A stretch of 64,000 nt of DNA from Candidatus Rokuibacteriota bacterium (GTDB taxonomy: Bacteria > Methylomirabilota > Methylomirabilia > Rokubacteriales > CSP1-6): NCBI GenBank assembly GCA_003221695.1, contig QHSX01000056.1, positions 62,001-126,000 on the forward strand. Direction: 5' to 3'. A model generated the notes under the pieces. The model saw only the letters and a program-made list of their open reading frames with translations, searched no databases and was not told where the DNA came from. Made by a program: the position numbers and the translations under genes. Positions 52,760 through 62,300 of the stretch are shown piece after piece (positions within the stretch are counted from its first letter, which is position 1; every line of letters begins with the position of its first letter).

Positions 52760-53787
52760 GCCCCGAGACGTTCCTCTCACCGGTCTGGTGGGCCGACGAC
52801 CACCTGATGCTCGTGGATCAGCGGCGCTTGCCCGTCGAGGAGGTCGAGCGCGCGTACGGACGGTGGGAGGACGTCGCCGACGCGATCCGGACGCTCGTCG
52901 TGCGGGGCGCACCGGCGATCGGCGTGGCGGCCGCCTTCGGGGCGGCGCTCGCCGCGCGCCAGAGCCGGGCGACGACCTTCGTCGCGCTTCTCGCCGATCT
53001 GGAGACGGCGCTCAAAGGCCTGGCGGCGACGCGACCGACCGCCGTCAACCTCTTCTGGGCGCTCGAGCGGATGCGGCGCCTGGCGCTCGCGTCGGACCGC
53101 TTGCCGCTCGATCAGGTGCGGGCCCGGCTCCTCGCCGAGGCCCAGGCGATCCGCGACGAGGACATCGCGGCGAACCGGGCCCTGGGCGCCCACGGCGCCG
53201 CGCTCGTCCCGGCGAACGCGCGCATCCTCACTCACTGCAACGCCGGCGCTCTCGCGACCGCCGGCTTCGGCACGGCGCTCGGCGTGATCCGGGCGGCCCA
53301 CGCCCTGGGCAGGGTCGGCCGCGTGTGGGTCGACGAGACGCGACCCGTCATGCAGGGCTCGCGGCTCACGGCCTGGGAGTGCGCGCGCGAGGGAATCCCG
53401 CACACGCTGATCGCCGATGTCGTGGCCGCCTCGCTCATGGGGCGGGGTCAGGTGGACCTGATCGTCACGGGCGCGGACCGGATCGCCGCCAACGGCGACA
53501 CGGCGAACAAGATCGGCACCTACGCGCTGGCCGTGCTCGGCCGCCACCACCGGGTGCCGTTCTACGTCGCCGCGCCGTTCTCGACGATCGACCCCACGCT
53601 CCCGTCGGGTGAGGCGATCCCGATCGAGGAGCGGGATCCCGCCGAGGTGCGCGGCGTGGGCGCCCAGCAGACCGCGCCCGCCGCGTCGTCGGTGTTCAAT
53701 CCCGCATTCGACGTGACGCCGGCCGCGCTCATCACGGCGATCATCACCGAGCGCGGCGTCGTTCGGCCCCCGTACCATTTCGCGTGA
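52756..53787 (+). CDS. mtnA: Methylthioribose-1-phosphate isomerase
   Basis: 343 residues. 'VVRGAPAIGVAAAFGAALAA', 'ILTHCNAGALATAGFGTALGVIRAA' (catalytic Cys), 'VDETRPVMQGSRLTAWE' and 'IVTGADRIAANGDTANKIGTYALAVLG' (catalytic Asp) are diagnostic. It isomerises MTR-1-P to MTRu-1-P in methionine salvage. GTG start, overlapping DUF167 and followed by an overlapping start of the SagB-like gene. Other salvage genes are not in the window. Confidence 0.9.
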   Translation: MSPETFLSPVWWADDHLMLVDQRRLPVEEVERAYGRWEDVADAIRTLVVRGAPAIGVAAAFGAALAARQSRATTFVALLADLETALKGLAATRPTAVNLFWALERMRRLALASDRLPLDQVRARLLAEAQAIRDEDIAANRALGAHGAALVPANARILTHCNAGALATAGFGTALGVIRAAHALGRVGRVWVDETRPVMQGSRLTAWECAREGIPHTLIADVVAASLMGRGQVDLIVTGADRIAANGDTANKIGTYALAVLGRHHRVPFYVAAPFSTIDPTLPSGEAIPIEERDPAEVRGVGAQQTAPAASSVFNPAFDVTPAALITAIITERGVVRPPYHFA

Positions 53788-55394
53788 CTGTTGGAGGCGC
53801 CGCGGCGCCCGGCGCTCGGGGAGGTCAACCCGTGGGCAGGTCGAATCGCGAGACGCGCGTCGCCCACGAGTACCACGAACGGACGGCACACTCACCGGCT
53901 TCGGTCCGCACCAGCACCCACTCCCTCGACTGGGACGTCAAGCCGTTCCCCTTCAAGGTTTACACGGATCTCCCCCCGCTCGCGCTGCCGCGGGAGGTCG
54001 ACCCGCTCGCGATCGACACGCTCGCCGCCCTCGCGGCGCGTCCCAGGGAAGGCGCCGGGCGCGTGACCCTGGCCGACCTTACCGCGCTCCTCTACTATTC
54101 GGCAGGGGTCACCAAGAAGAAGACCTACGCGGGGGGCGGTGAGGTCCTCTTCCGCGCCGCCCCGTCGACGGGCGCCCTCTACCAGACGGAGGTCTACGTC
54201 GCCGCAGGTCGGGTCGACGGGCTCGAGCCCGGGCTCTACCACTTCTGCCCGGGCGACTTCGCGCTGCGGCGCCTGCGGGCGGGCGACGTGCGGGCGCCCC
54301 TCGCCCACGCCGTCGCCGACGAGACGGTCGCGCGGCGCGCAGTGACCGTCATGCTGACCGCGATCTACTGGCGGAACACGTGGAAGTATCAGGCACGCGC
54401 CTACCGCCACCTCTTCTGGGACTCCGGGACCGTGCTCGCGCAGCTCTTGGCGGCGGGCGCGGCGCTCGGGCTCGTGCCGCGACTCTACACCGGCTTCGTC
54501 GACGCCGACGTCAACCGCGTGCTCGGCGTTGACGCCGAGCGCGAATCGGCGCTGGAGCTGGTGGCGCTCGGGCCCGAGGGCGCGCCCGCCTCACCCCTGG
54601 CCGTGGTCGAGGACCTCCGCCACCCCTACATGCCGCTCTCCCCATCCGAAGTCGACTACCCGCTGCTCCGCGAGATCCACGCGGCCTCGATGCTCGACAC
54701 CCCCGACGATGTGCGCGCGTGGCGCGAAGCCGGACGTCGCGTGGTCGAGGAGGGTGCCCCACGCCCCCTCGTCACACTTCCCCCGCCGCGCGAGGCGTCG
54801 GGACGGAGCCTCGGCGAGACGATCCAGCGGCGGGGTTCGACGCGAGAGTTCGGCCACACACCGTTGAGCGCGGCGGAGCTGGCCACGGTGCTCTGGGCCG
54901 CGACCCGCACGATCGACGCCGACGTCCCAGCGGGGCTCGTGGACCTCTATCTGATCGTCAACGCGGTCGAGGGGATCGAATCGGGCACGTACTCGTATCG
55001 TCCGGAGGCGCACGCGGTCGAACTCCTCAAGGCGGGCCGCTACCGGAACGAGTCGGCCTATCTCTGCCTCGAGCAGCCCATCGGCGGCGACGCCGCGGCC
55101 GTGATTTACTTCCTCGCGCCGCTCGCTCGGATCCTCGGAGCATTCGGCAACCGCGGCTACCGCCTCGCCAACCTCGAGGCGGGAATCGCCGGCGGTCGCG
55201 TCTACCTCGCCGCGTACGCCCAGGGCTTCGGAGCGTCGGGGCTGACCTTCTACGACGCTCACGTCGTCGAGTTCTTCTCGCCGCACGCCGCGGGCACGGA
55301 CGCGATCTTCGTCGTCGCGCTCGGACGCGCGGCCGAGAGCGGGCGTGTTACCATCGGAACGACCCCGACCCGTCCAAGGAGGCCGTCCGCATGA
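53784..55394 (+). CDS. SagB-like oxidoreductase with two nitroreductase domains
   Basis: 536 residues from a GTG overlapping mtnA. Two tandem flavin nitroreductase-fold halves: about 80-275 ('TLADLTALLYYSAGVTKKK', 'RAAPSTGALYQTEVYVAAG', 'WKYQARAYRHLFWDSG') and about 335-525 ('RRGSTREFGHTPLSAAELATVLWAATR', 'LYLIVNAVEGIESGTYSY', 'RGYRLANLEAGIAGGRVYLAAYAQGFGASGL'). SagB-type dehydrogenases oxidise azolines in thiazole/oxazole peptides, but no YcaO or E1-like partner is nearby, so the substrate is unknown. Many bacteria carry such free-standing double-domain members. Confidence 0.8.
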   Translation: MTVGGAAAPGARGGQPVGRSNRETRVAHEYHERTAHSPASVRTSTHSLDWDVKPFPFKVYTDLPPLALPREVDPLAIDTLAALAARPREGAGRVTLADLTALLYYSAGVTKKKTYAGGGEVLFRAAPSTGALYQTEVYVAAGRVDGLEPGLYHFCPGDFALRRLRAGDVRAPLAHAVADETVARRAVTVMLTAIYWRNTWKYQARAYRHLFWDSGTVLAQLLAAGAALGLVPRLYTGFVDADVNRVLGVDAERESALELVALGPEGAPASPLAVVEDLRHPYMPLSPSEVDYPLLREIHAASMLDTPDDVRAWREAGRRVVEEGAPRPLVTLPPPREASGRSLGETIQRRGSTREFGHTPLSAAELATVLWAATRTIDADVPAGLVDLYLIVNAVEGIESGTYSYRPEAHAVELLKAGRYRNESAYLCLEQPIGGDAAAVIYFLAPLARILGAFGNRGYRLANLEAGIAGGRVYLAAYAQGFGASGLTFYDAHVVEFFSPHAAGTDAIFVVALGRAAESGRVTIGTTPTRPRRPSA

Positions 55395-56533
55395 AGAAGT
55401 ACCAGTTGATGGCGCCGGGCCCGACGCCCGTGCCGACCGAGGTCCTCCTCGCGATGGCACGGCCGATGATCCACCACCGGACGCCGCAGTACGAGGCGCT
55501 GTTCGTCGAGGTCCGCGCCGGCCTCAAGAAGATCTTTCAGACGACGGCCGACGTCATCCCGCTCGCGTGCTCCGGCACTGGCGCCATGGAAGCCGCGGTC
55601 GTCAACACGCTCTCCGCCGGGGACTCGGTCGCGGTGGTCCGGGCCGGGAAGTTCGCCGACCGCTGGGTCGAGATCTGCAAGGCCTACGGTGTCACCGTCG
55701 TCGAGATGACCGCACCCTTCGGCCACTCGGTCCCGGCCGAGCGTGTTGCCGAGACCCTCCGGACCCACCCGGGCGTGAAGGCGGTGCTGACCCAGCACAG
55801 CGAGTCGTCCACGGGCGTGCTCCACGACGTCCGTGGCTACGCGGCGGCGGCGCGGGGGACCGACGCGATCCTCATCGTCGACGCGGTGTCGAGCCTCGGG
55901 ATCGCCGACCTCCCGATGGACGCCTGGGGCGTGGACCTCGTCGTCTCCGGCTCGCAGAAGGGGCTCATGCTGCCGCCGGGCGTCGCCTTCTGCGCCCTCG
56001 GCGAGCGAGCCTGGGCGCGGGCGAAGACCTCGACGCTGCCGAAGTACTACTTCAACCTCGCCGAGGAGCGGAAGGCGCTCGTCCGGAACGAGGCGCACTT
56101 CACGCCCGCGGTGGGGATCATCGTCGGCCTCCGCGAAGTGCTCCGGATGCTCGAGGCGGAAGGGCTCGCGAGCGTCTTCAAGCGCCACGACCGGCTCGCG
56201 CGGGCCACGCGCGCGGGCGTCGAGGCGCTCGGGCTTGAGCTGTTCGCGAAGGCGACGCCGAGCCCGGCGCTCACGGCCGTGGCGGCCCCGACGGGCGTGG
56301 ACAGCGAGACGATCGTCGCCGCCTACTCGAAGACCCACAACATCACGATCGCGGGCGGTCAGGGCGAGATGAAGGGCAAGGTCTTCCGGCTGGGCCACAT
56401 GGGGTACGCCGCGGAGTTCGACGTGATCATCGCGCTGTCGGCCCTGGAGCAGGTGCTCGCCGACCTCGGCCAGCCGGTCGACTTCGGCGCGAGCGTCCGC
56501 GCCGCGCAGAAGATCTTCGCCGAGAAGTCGTGA
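55391..56533 (+). CDS. Class V aminotransferase (alanine-glyoxylate/serine-pyruvate type)
   Basis: 380 residues. 'LMAPGPTPVPTEVLLAMARPMIHHRTPQYEALF' start, 'ACSGTGAMEAAVVNTL', 'LIVDAVSSLGIADLPMDAWGVDLVVSGSQKGLMLPPG' with the PLP Lys (about residue 190). Followed and overlapped by serA, it may act as the phosphoserine or serine aminotransferase of that pathway; class V enzymes of this subgroup include the methanogen- and Thermotoga-type serine enzymes. AAGGAGG precedes the ATG by 9 nt. Confidence 0.85.
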   Translation: MKKYQLMAPGPTPVPTEVLLAMARPMIHHRTPQYEALFVEVRAGLKKIFQTTADVIPLACSGTGAMEAAVVNTLSAGDSVAVVRAGKFADRWVEICKAYGVTVVEMTAPFGHSVPAERVAETLRTHPGVKAVLTQHSESSTGVLHDVRGYAAAARGTDAILIVDAVSSLGIADLPMDAWGVDLVVSGSQKGLMLPPGVAFCALGERAWARAKTSTLPKYYFNLAEERKALVRNEAHFTPAVGIIVGLREVLRMLEAEGLASVFKRHDRLARATRAGVEALGLELFAKATPSPALTAVAAPTGVDSETIVAAYSKTHNITIAGGQGEMKGKVFRLGHMGYAAEFDVIIALSALEQVLADLGQPVDFGASVRAAQKIFAEKS

Positions 56534-58113
56534 AGCGGGTCCTCGTCACCGACGGCTTGCAGGCCGTCGGCGTCGACCTCCTCCGCAAACAGGGGCTCGA
56601 GGTCGACGTTGCGAAGACGCTCCCGGAGCCGGCGCTCGTCGCGCGCATCGGTGAGTACGAGGGGCTGATCGTCCGCAGCGCCACCAGGGTCACCAGCGCC
56701 GTGCTGGCGGCGGGCGCCAGGCTCGAGGTCGTCGGTCGCGCGGGCGCGGGCGTGGACACGATCGACGTGGACGCCGCGACCGAGCGCGGCGTGGTCGTGA
56801 TGAACACGCCGGGTGGCAACACCACGGCGGTGGCCGAGCACACGCTGGCCCTCCTCCTGGCGCTCGCACGACGTATCCCGGCGGCCGACGCCGCGCTCAA
56901 GGGCGGCCGCTGGGAGAAGAGCCGGCTGCAGGGCATCGAGCTCTTCGGTAAAGTGCTGGGCGTGCTGGGGCTCGGGCGCATCGGGTCCGAGGTCGCGCGG
57001 CGGGCGCTCGGCTTTCGTATGCACGTCATCGCCTACGATCCCTATCTGACGCGCGAGGCCGCAGAGCGTCAGGGCGTCGAAGCCGTCGAGCTCGACGATC
57101 TCCTCGCGCGCGCCGACCTCATCACGATTCACGTGCCCCTGACGGGGGACACCCGCCATCTGCTCGGCGAGGACGCGTTCGCCCGCGTCAAGCCCGGAGT
57201 CCGGATCATCAACTGCGCCCGGGGCGGCATCGTGGACGAGCGGGCGCTCGCCGACGCGATCCGCAGCGGGCGCGTGGCGGGCGCGGCGCTCGACGTCTTC
57301 GAGCAGGAGCCGCCACCCCCCGACCACCCGCTGCTCGGGCTCGAGCAGGTGATCGTCACGCCGCACCTCGGCGCCGCGACGGACGAGGCCCAGACGGCGG
57401 TGGCGCTCGCGATCGCCGAGCAGGTGGCCGACGCGCTCCTGCACGGCGTCGTCGTCAACGCGGTCAATCTGCCGTCGATCGACGCGGAGACGTCCCGCGA
57501 GCAGGCACCCTGGCTCGGGCTCGCCGAGAAGATGGGACGTTTCCTCGCGCAGCGGACCGAGGGGCGCATGCGCGAGGCGCGCCTCACGTATTCCGGCGAG
57601 ATCGCCGGGCGGCCGACGGCGACGCTCACGCTCGCGCTCGTCCGTGGCCTCCTTGGCGCGATCCTCTCCGAGCGGGTCACCGACGTGAACGCCCTCCCGG
57701 TCGCGAAGTCGCGCGGGCTCAAGGTCACGGAGACCTCCACGACGGAGGCCGAAGACTACGCGAGCCTGGTGGCGGCCGAGCTGGTGACCGACCGGGGGAC
57801 CTCGTCGGTCGCGGGGACGGTCTTCTTCAAGCGCGAGGCGCGCTTCGTGCGGATCGATGGCTTTCCGATCGAGGCCCTGCCGCAAGGCTGGATGCTCGTC
57901 TTCGCCAATCTCGACGTCCCCGGCGTCATCGGCCGCATCGGCACGCTCTGTGGCCGGCACGGGATCAACATCGCCGGCATGCAGCTCGGCCGCGAGCGGC
58001 GGGGCGGCCGCGCGGTTTCCATTCTGAACCTCGACGACCCCATGTCTCCCGCGGTGATCGACGAGATCCGAGCGATGCCCGACATCGTCTTCGCCAAGCT
58101 CGTCAAGCTCTGA
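56530..58113 (+). CDS. serA: D-3-phosphoglycerate dehydrogenase
   Basis: 527 residues, the long type. NAD-binding motif 'LGVLGLGRIGSEVARRALGF', catalytic Arg/Glu/His in 'NCARGGIVDERAL', 'EPPPPDHPLLGLEQVIVTPHLGAAT'. An intervening ASB domain and a C-terminal ACT domain ('LVFANLDVPGVIGRIGTLCGRHGINIAGMQLGR') follow, so serine feedback is likely. GTG start overlaps the aminotransferase stop by 4 nt. Confidence 0.92.
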   Translation: MKRVLVTDGLQAVGVDLLRKQGLEVDVAKTLPEPALVARIGEYEGLIVRSATRVTSAVLAAGARLEVVGRAGAGVDTIDVDAATERGVVVMNTPGGNTTAVAEHTLALLLALARRIPAADAALKGGRWEKSRLQGIELFGKVLGVLGLGRIGSEVARRALGFRMHVIAYDPYLTREAAERQGVEAVELDDLLARADLITIHVPLTGDTRHLLGEDAFARVKPGVRIINCARGGIVDERALADAIRSGRVAGAALDVFEQEPPPPDHPLLGLEQVIVTPHLGAATDEAQTAVALAIAEQVADALLHGVVVNAVNLPSIDAETSREQAPWLGLAEKMGRFLAQRTEGRMREARLTYSGEIAGRPTATLTLALVRGLLGAILSERVTDVNALPVAKSRGLKVTETSTTEAEDYASLVAAELVTDRGTSSVAGTVFFKREARFVRIDGFPIEALPQGWMLVFANLDVPGVIGRIGTLCGRHGINIAGMQLGRERRGGRAVSILNLDDPMSPAVIDEIRAMPDIVFAKLVKL

Positions 58114-58159
58114 GCAGGGGGAGCCGCGCCGAAGCGCCGTGACGCGGCTGCGCCTGTCG

Positions 58160-58663
58160 TCAGCACCGGCCAACGCCGTGGAAGGTGCCGAAGACCCTGT
58201 CCCAGAAGTGGTCGCCCACCATGAAGTTCACGTCGGCGTCGTGATGGAAGTCGTGCCGGCGGCGGGCCGTGCGGAACCACCGGCGCTCCTCGAGCCACGG
58301 CGCCAGAAGATGAAACTGCGTGTGGACGGCGTTCAAGAGGACGACGAGGATCACGATCTCGCCGAGCGTGATCGGGAGGCGCCAGCCTGCGACGAGGACC
58401 GAAGCGAGCGTCGCCTCGATCACGAGCCAGGGGAGCAGGGCGGGAATGCTCGACGCGCGGCCCGAACCGTAGCGAAACCGCGCGGACCGTGTGTGGCGGG
58501 AGTCCGGATAGAGCGTGTGATGCCCGCGGAGGTGAAACGTCCGGAACGGGCTCCACGGGAGATGCGAGAACCAGTGGCCGGCCCAGAGCGCGAGCGTCGT
58601 CGCGTAGTAGGTCGCGACGAGCACCAGGCCGAGGCTTGCGGGCCCTGACGCGCGGGCCATCAC
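58160..58663 (-). CDS. Fatty acid hydroxylase-like membrane protein (second of pair)
   Basis: 167 residues, two to three hydrophobic segments and clustered histidines: GHWFSH, 'LRGHHTLYPDSRH', 'NAVHTQFHLL' and 'RRRHDFHHDADVNFMVGDHFWDRVFGT'. The spacing is that of the diiron sterol desaturase/fatty acid hydroxylase superfamily, and the end 'GDHFWDRVFGTFHG' is very typical. It starts by ATGA overlap with the preceding paralogue. The lipid or carotenoid substrate is unknown. Confidence 0.75.
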   Translation of the reverse strand: MMARASGPASLGLVLVATYYATTLALWAGHWFSHLPWSPFRTFHLRGHHTLYPDSRHTRSARFRYGSGRASSIPALLPWLVIEATLASVLVAGWRLPITLGEIVILVVLLNAVHTQFHLLAPWLEERRWFRTARRRHDFHHDADVNFMVGDHFWDRVFGTFHGVGRC

Positions 58664-59082
58664 CGGCGACGCACCGCGGGCGCGTAGTGGAGGTTACGCC
58701 TCGTGTGGAACCACCCGAACCGCCGGAGCCACGAGCGACTGAGGTGATACTGGGTATGGACGTAGACGTGCGCCGTGTACGAGGCGGAAATTGCCGCGAC
58801 GAACACGACGAAGACGTCGACCGGCAGGGTCGCATACGCGGCCGCGGCCAGGGCGACCGCCGGCGCCGCGTAGTACTGCGTGGAGCTCTTCTCCTCCTCG
58901 CTGTAGGTGTCGGCGACGAGTGCGTCGCCCGAGTAGATGCCGTGGTGCTCGAGCATGTGGATGCGGTGGATCGGGCCGCCGAGCGGCCGGTGCCCGACGA
59001 CCCGGTGCAGGCTCATCTGGATCAGCGACGCGAGATAATGCCCACCGACCGCTGTCGTTAGATAGATCGCTGTGCGTTCCAT
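58660..59082 (-). CDS. Fatty acid hydroxylase-like membrane protein (first of pair)
   Basis: 140 residues from the ATG at 59082, with a perfect AGGAGG 8 nt upstream. His motifs 'HRVVGHRPLGGPIHRIHMLEHHGIY' and 'HVYVHTQYHLSRSWL', plus hydrophobic segments, mirror the next gene, but the final HDxHH box is reduced to 'HTRRNLHYAP', so it may not bind a full diiron centre alone. The two might work as a heterodimer. The SD is locked in a long hairpin (59088-59123). Confidence 0.65.
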   Translation of the reverse strand: MERTAIYLTTAVGGHYLASLIQMSLHRVVGHRPLGGPIHRIHMLEHHGIYSGDALVADTYSEEEKSSTQYYAAPAVALAAAAYATLPVDVFVVFVAAISASYTAHVYVHTQYHLSRSWLRRFGWFHTRRNLHYAPAVRRR

Positions 59083-59087
59083 GATTT

Positions 59088-59123
59088 GCACCTCCTGGCC
59101 CTGGGAGAGGGCCACGGAGGTGC
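59088..59123 (-). promoter_or_regulatory. SD-sequestering leader hairpin
   Basis: GCACCTCCTGGCCCT (59088-59102) pairs with 59108-59123 through 15 bp with one bulged base around the loop GGGAG. In the minus-strand message the 3' arm contains the AGGAGG of the gene starting at 59082, so the ribosome site would be masked when the stem forms. No U-tract follows. It suggests translational control by temperature, ligand or protein. Confidence 0.65.
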
Positions 59124-59383
59124 CAGCGCTGGAATCGTTCAACGGCAGGGTGTTGCGAGACAGCGGGCCACGGACACCCTGTGGTGGCGGTGGTTCGCGG
59201 CCGGGGGCGCGCGACGGGCGGGGAAATGTGGACGGTCCGCTTCTTGCGTTACGGGTTCGCCATGGGTACGATCGGTCGTCCGATCCACGGTCCCGGAACC
59301 GACCAAAAGTTCCCAAAGCACAGAATTTTCAAGGGTCGCGAGCCGTCGCCGCTCGACGCGCCGCGGGTGGTGGTGGTGGAGGC
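59124..59383. other. Intergenic region between divergent genes
   Basis: About 260 bp with locally lower GC around 59280-59335 (AAAGTTCCCAAAGCACAG). The plus frame is open through it, but the encoded sequence is not protein-like. Probably holds the divergent promoters; none is clear enough to place. Confidence 0.4.
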
Positions 59384-62300
59384 TTGAACAGGCTATTGAG
59401 GGAGCTGGTCGGTGAGAGCCCTGGGATCGAGGCGGTCCGGGAGAAGATCCAGCGTCTGCTCGATCGCAAGCTCGGCTCGCGCCACCTGCCGCCGATCCTC
59501 ATCGACGGCGAGACGGGCGCAGGCAAAGGGCTCGTCGCCTGGCTGATCCACCGCGCCGGCCCGCGCGCGGACGGCCCGTTCGTGCCGGTCAACTGCGCGG
59601 CGATTCCGGAAACGCTGCTCGAGTCCGAGCTCTTCGGACACGAGCGTGGCGCCTTCACCGACGCCCGCCAGGCGAAGCCGGGACTCTTCCAGGCGGCCCA
59701 CCGCGGCATGATCTTCCTCGACGAGATCGGGCTCCTTCCGGAGGGGCTCCAGGCCAAGCTGCTGAAGGTCATCGAGGAGCGGTCCGTGAGGCGGCTCGGG
59801 AGCACGCGGAGCGAGCCGATCGACGTGTGGATCGTCGCCGCCACCAACGAGGATCTCGCCGTCGCGACGCGGGCACGGCGGTTTCGCGAGGACCTCTACC
59901 ACCGGCTGGCGGTCCTGACGCTTCGGGTGCCGCCCCTCCGGGAGCGCCGTGAGGATGTCTTGCTCCTGGCCGACCACTTCCTGGCGCGCGCCGGCGCCGA
60001 GTACGGCCTAGCCCCGAAGACGTTCACGCCCGACGCCCGCGCCGCCCTCCTCTCCTACCGCTGGCCCGGGAACGTTCGCGAGCTGAGCAACGTGATCGAA
60101 CGGGTGACGCTGCTCGCCGAGGAGCCCGAGGTCACGGCGGAGATGCTCGGGCTCCACGAGGCCCCGGCGCGCAGCGAGAGCGCGGGTGCGCTGGAGGCTC
60201 GGGCCCGACCGCTCGCCGACGCCGCGGACTCCACCGAGCGCAGCCGTCTGCTCGAGGCGCTGGGTGAGACCGGCTGGAACATCTCCCGCACCGCGGCACG
60301 CCTGGGCATCACCCGGAACACGCTGCGGTATCGCCTCGAGAAGCACGGTCTCCACCGCGAGGGCGGCGCGACGCCGCGCCGCCGGCCGTCGGAGCCGGCG
60401 CCGCGCCCGAGACCGGTCGCCGTCGGCGCGCCGCCGGCCTCGCCGACGCCGGCGCCTGCCTCGGCGGTGCGCTGGGAGCGGCGCCGCGTCACGCTGCTGC
60501 GCGCTGTCGTCGGAGCGCCCGGGCTCGCGTCCCCTCTCTACACGAGCCGTGCGGTCCAGGTCCTCGTCGAGAAGGCGCAGAGCTTCGGGGGTCAGGTCGA
60601 GGAGCTGAGCCCCGCCGGGGTCATGGCGGCGTTCGGGCTCGAACCCGTCGAGGACGCGCCGCGGCGGGCGGCGCACGCGGCCATGGCGATCCAGAAGGCG
60701 GGGGAGCGGGCCCGCCGCGCGGGCGACGAGCCGTGGGAGTTCCGGATCGGGATCCACGTCGATCAGCTTCTCGTCGGCCAGGCCGCGGGACACCTCCGGA
60801 TCGATCCCGACGCCAAGCGCGGCGCCGGCGGGGTCCTCGACGTCCTGGTGGGCGCCGCGGACGGGGGGACAACCGTCGTGAGCGAGGCCGCGGCGTCGCT
60901 CCTCGAGCGGCGGTTCGCGCTCACCGCGATCGACGCCCGGACGCCGGACGTCGTGCCCGGCCGGGTGTACCGCCTCGGCCACGAACGACGCGGGCTCGGC
61001 TTCGGCCAGCGGCTGGCCCGCTTTGTCGGGCGTGACCAGGACCTCCAGCTCCTGCTGAGCCGGCTCACCGCGGTGCCGCGTGGCCACGGGCAGGTGGTCG
61101 GGATCGTGGGCGAGGCCGGGATCGGCAAGTCGCGGCTGGTCTTCGAGCTGCGTCAGCGGTTGAGGGGCGAAGAAGTGACGTATCTGCGGGGCCGGTGCCT
61201 GTCGCACGGGAGCGCGGTGCCCTATCTCCCGCTGGTCGACATTCTTCACCACGCGTTCAGGATCACCGAGGCCGACGAGCCCGCGCGGATCCGGGAAAGG
61301 GTCCACGCCGGGCTCTCCGAGCTGGAGATCGATCCGGACGAGACGGCGCCGTTCCTGTTGCGTCTGTTCGGGGTGAAGGAGGGCACCGAGCGTCTCGAGG
61401 TGCTGAGCGACGAGGTGATGGGCACCCGCACGCTCGACGCGTTCCGACAGATCATCCTCAAGGGCAGCCGGCGGCGGCCGATCGTCTTCGTGGTCGAAGA
61501 CCTGCACTGGGTCGACAAGACGTCCGAGGACAGTCTCGCCTTCCTCGTCGAGCATCTCTCGGCCGCGCCGATCCTGTTCCTCGCGACGTACCGGCCCGGG
61601 TACCGCCCGCGGTGGATCGACAAGTCCTACGCGACCCAGATCGCGCTCCAGCCGCTCTCGCATCAAGAGAGCCTCGAGCTGGTTCGCTCGGTGCTGCCGT
61701 CGTCGCCGCTGCCCGAGCGCCTGACCCGGCTGATCCTCGACAAGGCCGAGGGCAATCCGTTCTTCCTCGAAGAGATGTCCCGTGCGGTCGCCGAGCAGGG
61801 AGGCCTCCGGGCCTCGCTGGCCGTGCCGGACACGATCCAGGAGCTCTTGCAGGCGCGGATCGACCGCCTCCCGGTGGAGTCGCGGCGCTTGCTCCAGACG
61901 GCCTCGCTCCTACGCCGCGAGTTCTCGCCCGAACTCCTCGAGGCGATCTGGGAAGGGCCCCTCGGTCCGCACCTGGAGGAGCTCGCGCGCCTCGAGTTCC
62001 TGTACGAGCAGGGCCGGCCCGGCGGCCCCGTCTACGCCTTCAAGCACGCGCTGATCCAGGAGGTCGCCTACGCGAGCCTGCCCGAGTCTGATCGCCGCGC
62101 CCTCCACGCCGCCGCCGGACGCGCGCTCGAGTCGCTCTACGCCGGGCGCCTCGAGGAGGCGTACGACAGCCTCGCGTACCACTACTCGAAGACCGACGAC
62201 AGCGCCAAGGCGGTCGAGTACCTGACCCGCTCGGCGGAGCGCGCCGCGCGGAGCTACGCCCACGAGGAAGCCGTGCGCGCGCTCCAGGAGGCCGTGGCTC

